From Clostridia bacterium (GTDB lineage Bacteria > Bacillota_A > Clostridia > Christensenellales > Borkfalkiaceae), in NCBI GenBank assembly GCA_003979335.1, contig RYWC01000020.1, positions 1-9,427 of the forward strand: 9,427 nt of DNA, read 5' to 3'. The notes below the pieces were generated by a model that saw nothing but the letters and a program-made list of their open reading frames with translations, did not search any database and was not told where the DNA came from. The position numbers and the translations under genes are program-made. This document shows, in pieces, positions 5,409-9,427 of this stretch. Within the stretch, counting starts at the first letter, position 1. Each line of letters opens with the position of its first letter.

Positions 5409-5630
5409 TTAATTTTTGGAACGCCAGGTAATGCGCCCCTTGGTCAAATCGTACGGGCTGATTTCCAGCTTTACGTTGTCGCCCTCTATAATTCTTATAT
5501 AGTTAAGGCGGAGCTTGCCGGAAATGTACGCGGTAATAATGTGACCGTTCGTAAGTTTAACTTTGAAATTTGCGTTGGGCAGGCATTCCAATACCTTGCC
5601 CTCGGTTTCTATAACGTCGTCTTTAGACAT
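5409..5630 (-). CDS. infA: Translation initiation factor IF-1
   Basis: A 73-residue OB-fold (S1-type) protein that binds the 30S A site during initiation together with IF-2 and IF-3. The family sequence is clear: [58 protein letters not shown]. The end is RITWRSKN, with W where Y or F is more common. Start is supported by AAGGAG, which overlaps the rpmJ stop codon nine bases upstream. Unlike the usual infA-rpmJ order, infA here follows rpmJ and is followed by a long spacer. Confidence 0.98.
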   Translation of the reverse strand: MSKDDVIETEGKVLECLPNANFKVKLTNGHIITAYISGKLRLNYIRIIEGDNVKLEISPYDLTKGRITWRSKN

Positions 5631-5639
5631 TACAACTCC

Positions 5640-5756
5640 TTAACCTTGACGCTGCTTATGGCTTTTGTTCTTTGAGCAAATAACCATAACCTTGCCGTTT
5701 CTTTTAATAACCTTGCACTTGTCGCACATAGGTTTTACCGAAGGTCTTACTTTCAT
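5640..5756 (-). CDS. rpmJ: 50S ribosomal protein L36 (bL36), zinc-binding form
   Basis: My translation of the minus strand from ATG at 5756 to TAA at 5640 gives a 38-residue protein beginning [19 protein letters not shown] and ending HKQRQG. Zinc ligands C11, C14, C27 and H33 are all present, so it is the C+ type. L36 is the smallest protein of the 50S subunit and binds 23S rRNA. AAGGAG lies about six bases before the start. The gene sits between the KOW protein gene (26-base gap) and infA (9-base gap), inverted in order relative to the common Bacillota arrangement. Confidence 0.97.
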   Translation of the reverse strand: MKVRPSVKPMCDKCKVIKRNGKVMVICSKNKSHKQRQG

Positions 5757-5782
5757 AATTATCTCCTTAATTGCGTATAAGT

Positions 5783-6082
5783 TTATATTTTGCCGCTTTC
5801 AGCGGGTTTGGGGTAGTTGTAGTTTTTAAGCGCGGAATAAATTTCGGTATCGTATACCTGCTTACCCTCGCACAGTTTCACCGCGATGCTTTCAGCCTTT
5901 TCGGGCAAAAGCCGCAAATGTTTCAGATTCTTTTTCTTAGGCGTTGCAAGTTTTTTGAAATTGCCGTCCGTGACAAGAACCGCGCCGTCAGATTCAACGC
6001 CCGATATAAGATAATATCTGCCTTTGTCTCTGCCCTGTTTGCTTTGGCATATGCCGCCTACGGCAGGGGTAGTAACTTTCAT
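5783..6082 (-). CDS. KOW-domain RNA-binding protein (YbzG/L14e-like)
   Basis: A 99-residue protein with an N-terminal KOW motif (about residues 9-30, [19 protein letters not shown]) and the conserved continuation [21 protein letters not shown] (about 36-56), typical of the small L14e/L6e-like proteins encoded between map and infA in many Bacillota. The C-terminal half (about 60-99) is less conserved. The family is thought to bind RNA or ribosomes; its exact role is not established. The ATG at 6082 follows AAAGG, and the gap to map is 10 bases, so it is co-transcribed with map. Confidence 0.92.
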   Translation of the reverse strand: MKVTTPAVGGICQSKQGRDKGRYYLISGVESDGAVLVTDGNFKKLATPKKKNLKHLRLLPEKAESIAVKLCEGKQVYDTEIYSALKNYNYPKPAESGKI

Positions 6083-6092
6083 AATTTACCTT

Positions 6093-6836
6093 TTAAAGAG
6101 TCAGAATTTCCACTCCGTCCTCTGTTATAAGCACTGTATTTTCGTAATGCGCCGAAGGTTTGCCGTCGGCGGTGGAAATCGTCCACCCGTCGCCGCTCTG
6201 GTAAACCTTATAGGTTCCCATATTAATCATAGGCTCTATACAAATCGTCATGCCTGCCCTGAGCCGCATACCCGTTCCCTTTCTGCCGTAATTGGGCACC
6301 GCAGGGTCCTCGTGCATGCTTCTGCCTATTCCGTGTCCCGTAAGGGCGCGGACTACTCCGTAACCGAAGCTTTCGGCGTGGCTTTGAACCGCATATCCTA
6401 TATCGTATAAAGGTACGCCTGCGCGCAAACCCTCTACCGCTTTAAAAAAGCACTCTTCGGTAACTTTGACAAGCTGCCTTTTTTCTTCCGATACGTTGCC
6501 TATCAGATAAGTTCTTGCGGCATCGCCGTGAAACCCGTTCTTTTCGGCAGTTATATCGACGCTTACAATATCGCCGTCCTGTATAACCCTGTCGCCGGGG
6601 ATTCCGTGTACGACAACTTCGTTTACGGAAACACACGAACTTGCAGGATATCCCTCGTAACCGAGTTCGGACGGATACGCGCCGCAGGAAGTTATGTATT
6701 TATAGACCAAACCGTCCACGTCTTTTGTGGTCATTCCTGCGCGTATGTTTCTGCCGACGTAGTCGAGCGTTTCCTTGACTATACGGCAGCTTTCGCGCAT
6801 TAAGTCTATTTCTTTTTGATTTTTAACGGTTACCAT
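6093..6836 (-). CDS. map: Methionine aminopeptidase, type I
   Basis: Removes the initiator methionine from nascent proteins once they are deformylated. The 247-residue protein has the pita-bread metalloprotease fold; all five metal ligands are visible: D94 (VSVDIT), D105 (HGDAART), H168 (TGHGIG), E201 (CIEPM) and E232 (YENTV). The substrate-contacting H77 (VVHGIP) and H175 (MHEDP) are also present. There is no N-terminal SEC-C zinc extension, so it is the short form. Its ATG lies 14 bases inside the end of adk and has only a weak ribosome binding site, which suggests translational coupling to adk. Confidence 0.98.
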   Translation of the reverse strand: MVTVKNQKEIDLMRESCRIVKETLDYVGRNIRAGMTTKDVDGLVYKYITSCGAYPSELGYEGYPASSCVSVNEVVVHGIPGDRVIQDGDIVSVDITAEKNGFHGDAARTYLIGNVSEEKRQLVKVTEECFFKAVEGLRAGVPLYDIGYAVQSHAESFGYGVVRALTGHGIGRSMHEDPAVPNYGRKGTGMRLRAGMTICIEPMINMGTYKVYQSGDGWTISTADGKPSAHYENTVLITEDGVEILTL

Positions 6837-7458
6837 ATTCGTTTAAAACTTTGCAGACTTCGGCAAATATTTCGTCGGGCGAACCCTTGCCGCCGTCAAC
6901 CGTTTTAAGCTTGCCCTGTGCCGCATAATAGTCAATTAAAGGCGCTGTCTGCGAATTGTAAGTTTCCAGCCGCGACTTGACCGTTTCGGGATTGTCGTCC
7001 GCGCGCCTGTACAGCTGACCGCCGCACTTTACGCACACGGTTGAACCGTTAAGCGTTGAAACGTGGTAGCTTTCGCCGCACTTACAGACCATTCTGCCGC
7101 ATATTCTGTCCATTAAAAGACTTTCGTCCACGGCAATGTTCAGGCACAAATCAATTGAAGCAAACTTATCAAGTTCCTCCGCCTGACATACGTTGCGCGG
7201 AAAACCGTCAAGCATATAGCCGGCGTTTAAGTCGTCCCCCTGCAATCTGTCGAGTACAATACGGCACGTCACTTCGTCCGGAACGAGTTTGCCTGCATCG
7301 ATATATGACTTAGCAAGCTTGCCGATTTCCGTTCCGCCTTTTATGTTGGCGCGGAACATATCGCCGGTGGAAATATGCGCTATTCCGTATTTTTCAGCAA
7401 TTTTACTTGCCTGCGTGCCCTTGCCGGCACCGGGCGCTCCGAGCAGAATAAGGTTCAT
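6823..7458 (-). CDS. adk: Adenylate kinase
   Basis: Catalyses ATP + AMP to 2 ADP in the cytoplasm. Length is 211 residues from the ATG at 7458, chosen over an upstream TTG at 7515 because AGGTG lies five bases before it and the protein then begins with the family's MNLILLGAPGAGKGT (P-loop at 7-15). STGDMFR (30-36), DGFPR (84-88) and the LID RRADD (151-155) follow. The LID is the long zinc-type, but the first cysteine pair is C125-K-C127, one residue closer than the usual C-x2-C; the second pair is C142-x2-C145. Whether it still binds zinc is open. The gene overlaps the start of map and lies 150 bases after secY. Confidence 0.98.
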   Translation of the reverse strand: MNLILLGAPGAGKGTQASKIAEKYGIAHISTGDMFRANIKGGTEIGKLAKSYIDAGKLVPDEVTCRIVLDRLQGDDLNAGYMLDGFPRNVCQAEELDKFASIDLCLNIAVDESLLMDRICGRMVCKCGESYHVSTLNGSTVCVKCGGQLYRRADDNPETVKSRLETYNSQTAPLIDYYAAQGKLKTVDGGKGSPDEIFAEVCKVLNEYGNR

Positions 7459-7466
7459 TTCTTCAC

Positions 7467-7500
7467 CTGAATAAAATATTTTTTCAGTCTGTTTAAACAG
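7467..7500. repeat. Hairpin and palindrome just upstream of the adk ribosome binding site
   Basis: CTGTTTAAACAG (7489-7500) is a perfect 12-base palindrome. Next to it CTGAA (7467-7471) pairs with TTCAG (7483-7487), with further A-T pairs inside. In the adk mRNA the second hairpin ends at the AGGTG ribosome binding site, so folding could affect adk translation. This is inferred from position only. Confidence 0.4.
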
Positions 7501-7608
7501 CTTATTAACAGGCAAGTCCGCGCACCAAGGAAACGATAACCCTTACTTTCCGTAAGAACACCGAAATTCCGCAGCGCGTCGGCTTATTGCAAAGTAATTA
7601 GTTGTTTT

Positions 7609-8982
7609 TTATTTCAGGAAACCCTTATAGTTCTTCATCATAAGCTGGCTTTGAAGCTGTTTATCAAGCTCCAACGCAACAGATACCACGATAAGAATAC
7701 CCGTAGTTGAGAACACCGACAGAAGCGAAAGGTCCATATTAGGCAGAGTCGCCGACAGCACCATCGAAAGTATCGAAGGAATGAATGCGACCAGCGAAAG
7801 GTAAATCGCTCCGAAAAGGGTAATTCTGTTGTTGATTTTCTTTAAATATTCGGCGGTAGGTTTACCGGGACGGAAACCCTGAATAAAGCCGCCGTTCTGC
7901 TGTATTGTCTTTGAAACGTCTTCGGGATTGAACTGCATTGACGAATAGAAGAACGCAAACGCAAATATGAGCAGACAGAGTACAATCATATAAATCAGCT
8001 GACCGTACCAAGCGCCCTGACCCGAGAACCAGATAGTTATGTTAGTGTTTGCCGCGCTGTTGGGCCAGAACAAACTTATAATCATCTGGGGGAAAGAAAT
8101 AAGCGCGAACGCGAATATAAGAGGCATAACGCCCGAACCCGCAATTCTTATGGGAATTACAGAGGACTGTCCGCCGTACATCTTCCTGCCCTTTACCTGT
8201 TTTGCGTATTGGACGGGTATTTTCCTTTCCGAAAGGTCAACGGTTACAATCGCGACAAACTCGACAACGGTCAAAAGCACGAAACCGAGAATTTCCCAAA
8301 TATTCGTAATACCGCCTTCAGCAAAATCACCGACGCCGAATATTCCGAGGAACTTGTTCAGAATCGTAAGACCAGCCGTGGAAATAATTCCGACAAAGAT
8401 TATGAGGGAAATACCGTTTGAAATGCCGTATTCGGTAATTCTTTCGCCTATCCACATAACGAGCATAGCGCCGCCTGTGTATACGACCGTAAGGAATATG
8501 CCAGCAACCCATTGCGCCGCAGTTTCACTGATGCCGCCGGGAACGAAACCGAACACGGAAAGCCTTAAAGCGTCGCCCTGAACGCCGAAGTTTACGATAA
8601 TGCCTATCGCCTGAGCGACAGCAAGGATAATCGTAACGAAACGGGTTATTTTGGCAATCTTTTTCCTGCCCTCTTCACCCTGTTTGGAAAGCCTTTCCAA
8701 TGCAGGAATACCTACCGTCAGCAACTGGATGATAATGGACGCGTTGATATACGGGCTTATGCCGAGCGCAAAAAGCGTAGCGTTGGCAAGCGAACCGCCC
8801 GTAATGGACGACATTATATTCAGAAAGCTGTTGTCGGAAATGGCTTCGCCGAACTGTTCGGGGTTAATTCCCGGAACGGGAATATAGCTGCCCAAACGGA
8901 AGATGAACAGAAGAAGCAAGGTTATCCAAATCTTCTTCCTTATTTCCTTGACCTTAAAACAATTTTTTATTGTTTCAAACAT
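7609..8982 (-). CDS. secY: Preprotein translocase subunit SecY
   Basis: The channel subunit of the SecYEG translocon, which passes unfolded proteins across or into the cytoplasmic membrane with SecA or the ribosome. The 457-residue protein has the expected ten hydrophobic segments. The first is about 18-36, and LGISPYINASIIIQLLTVG (73-91) covers the second. A glycine/serine-rich plug region (about 56-66) precedes TM2. Conserved cytoplasmic loops: VKGRKMYGGQSSVIPIRI (263-280) and DVSKTIQQNGGFIQGFRPG (355-373). The C-terminus LDKQLQSQLMMKNYKGFLK is typical. The ATG at 8982 has GAGGAG eight bases upstream. Spacers on both sides (192 and 150 bases) are longer than usual in this operon. Confidence 0.99.
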   Translation of the reverse strand: MFETIKNCFKVKEIRKKIWITLLLLFIFRLGSYIPVPGINPEQFGEAISDNSFLNIMSSITGGSLANATLFALGISPYINASIIIQLLTVGIPALERLSKQGEEGRKKIAKITRFVTIILAVAQAIGIIVNFGVQGDALRLSVFGFVPGGISETAAQWVAGIFLTVVYTGGAMLVMWIGERITEYGISNGISLIIFVGIISTAGLTILNKFLGIFGVGDFAEGGITNIWEILGFVLLTVVEFVAIVTVDLSERKIPVQYAKQVKGRKMYGGQSSVIPIRIAGSGVMPLIFAFALISFPQMIISLFWPNSAANTNITIWFSGQGAWYGQLIYMIVLCLLIFAFAFFYSSMQFNPEDVSKTIQQNGGFIQGFRPGKPTAEYLKKINNRITLFGAIYLSLVAFIPSILSMVLSATLPNMDLSLLSVFSTTGILIVVSVALELDKQLQSQLMMKNYKGFLK

Positions 8983-9007
8983 AAATTAATCTCCTCACGC
9001 AAATGTT

Positions 9008-9057
9008 CGCCTGTTCAAGGCGTAAAATTTCGTGAATTTCCGGGGCTATGAACCCCG
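9008..9057 (-). promoter_or_regulatory. Two GC-rich stem-loops in the rplO-secY spacer
   Basis: CGGGG/CCCCG (9041-9045 and 9053-9057, seven-base loop) and CGCCT/AGGCG (9008-9012 and 9018-9022, five-base loop) lie in tandem just upstream of the secY ribosome binding site (8991-8996). No U-tract follows either, so they are not intrinsic terminators. They may be mRNA-stability or translation-control elements. Confidence 0.45.
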
Positions 9058-9174
9058 ATTAAAAAGCATAAAGCGTACAAAACCGAAAAGCGCGTAAATT
9101 TTTCAGCAAGTTTACTTTGCGTAAATTACCGGAAACAGCGCGCAGCTCAAAGCATCGCAACGCCGAAATGCGTT

Positions 9175-9408
9175 TTAAACCACTTCGCAAGTGCCGCCGG
9201 CTTTCTCGATTGCTTCTTTAGCCGAAACCGAGAATTTAGCCGCCTTAACGGTAAGAGCAACCTTAATTTCACCCGTTCCCAAAACCTTGAGACCGACCGA
9301 ATTTTTAACTTCCTTTGCAAGCCCGTTAAGTCTAACGTAACCGAAGTCCACTACGGTACCTGCCGGAACGTCTTTAAGCTGGCTTAAATTGACAATGGTA
9401 TATTCCGT
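9175..9408 (-). CDS. rplO: 50S ribosomal protein L15 (uL15), C-terminal part, cut by the contig end
   Basis: Only the last 77 residues are present, starting at [11 protein letters not shown] and ending AGGTCEVV. L15 is a late-assembly large-subunit protein. The segment shows the conserved middle and C-terminus: VNLSQL, then LKVLGTGEI, then [21 protein letters not shown]. Immediately preceding secY is its standard place in the spc operon. An apparent GTG start at 9423 with residues MYKRQ is translated adapter sequence, not protein; the true start lies beyond the window. Confidence 0.96.
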   Translation of the reverse strand, partial: TEYTIVNLSQLKDVPAGTVVDFGYVRLNGLAKEVKNSVGLKVLGTGEIKVALTVKAAKFSVSAKEAIEKAGGTCEVV

Positions 9409-9427
9409 CTGTCTCTTATACACATCT
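9409..9427. other. Nextera transposase adapter remnant (sequencing artefact)
   Basis: The final 19 bases, CTGTCTCTTATACACATCT, are identical to the Nextera/Tn5 mosaic-end adapter. They replace genomic sequence inside rplO and should be trimmed. Confidence 0.97.

Noticed and set aside
7459..7515. Longer adenylate kinase starting at TTG 7515
   Set aside because: The extra 19 residues precede the normal family start, and the AGGTG site sits before ATG 7458.
8039..8581. 180-codon plus-strand frame opposite secY
   Set aside because: It lies wholly antisense to a certain gene, has no ribosome binding site or recognisable domain, and is a frame shadow.
9409..9423. GTG start of L15 giving MYKRQ
   Set aside because: These codons are Nextera adapter sequence; the gene is simply truncated.

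Overview
The window is the 3' half of a bacterial ribosomal-protein supercluster (spc/alpha type), read entirely on the minus strand, followed by a short accessory region. Gene order, a KOW-domain RNA-binding protein between map and the small translation genes, rpsD inside the alpha block, strong AGGAGG-type ribosome binding sites and consensus sigma-A promoters all point to a Bacillota/Clostridia-like organism of moderate GC, probably an uncultured one known from draft assembly. The species cannot be named from the sequence. The last 19 bases (9409-9427) match the Nextera transposase adapter, so the right edge is an untrimmed library end and not genomic DNA.

Right to left, in the direction of transcription: the C-terminal 77 residues of rplO (L15), secY, adk, map, a KOW protein, rpmJ (L36, too short for ordinary ORF calling), infA, then a 322-base spacer with a near-consensus promoter, then rpsM, rpsK, rpsD, rpoA and rplQ, closed by a strong intrinsic terminator at 2060-2088. 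Together these genes supply small- and large-subunit ribosomal proteins, initiation factor 1, the RNA polymerase alpha subunit, the SecY translocon channel, N-terminal methionine removal and adenylate balance. Three features are unusual for this cluster. rpmJ precedes infA (normally infA-rpmJ). The spacers rplO-secY, secY-adk and infA-rpsM are long and contain hairpins. L17 is far longer than usual (168 residues).

Left of the terminator (about 1-2060) lies an accessory region that does not continue with the ECF-transporter/truA/rplM/rpsI genes often found here in Bacillota. It has a GNAT-family acetyltransferase with its own promoter, and a convergent small helical protein. Divergent from the latter is an XRE-family repressor, and the shared control region holds two matching dyads that look like the repressor's operators. 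Next comes a roughly 360-base gene-free stretch with a dispersed-repeat-like segment, then a two-helix small membrane protein under a consensus promoter. At the left edge a second, very similar promoter fires out of the window. No tRNA, rRNA, CRISPR array or insertion sequence was found.
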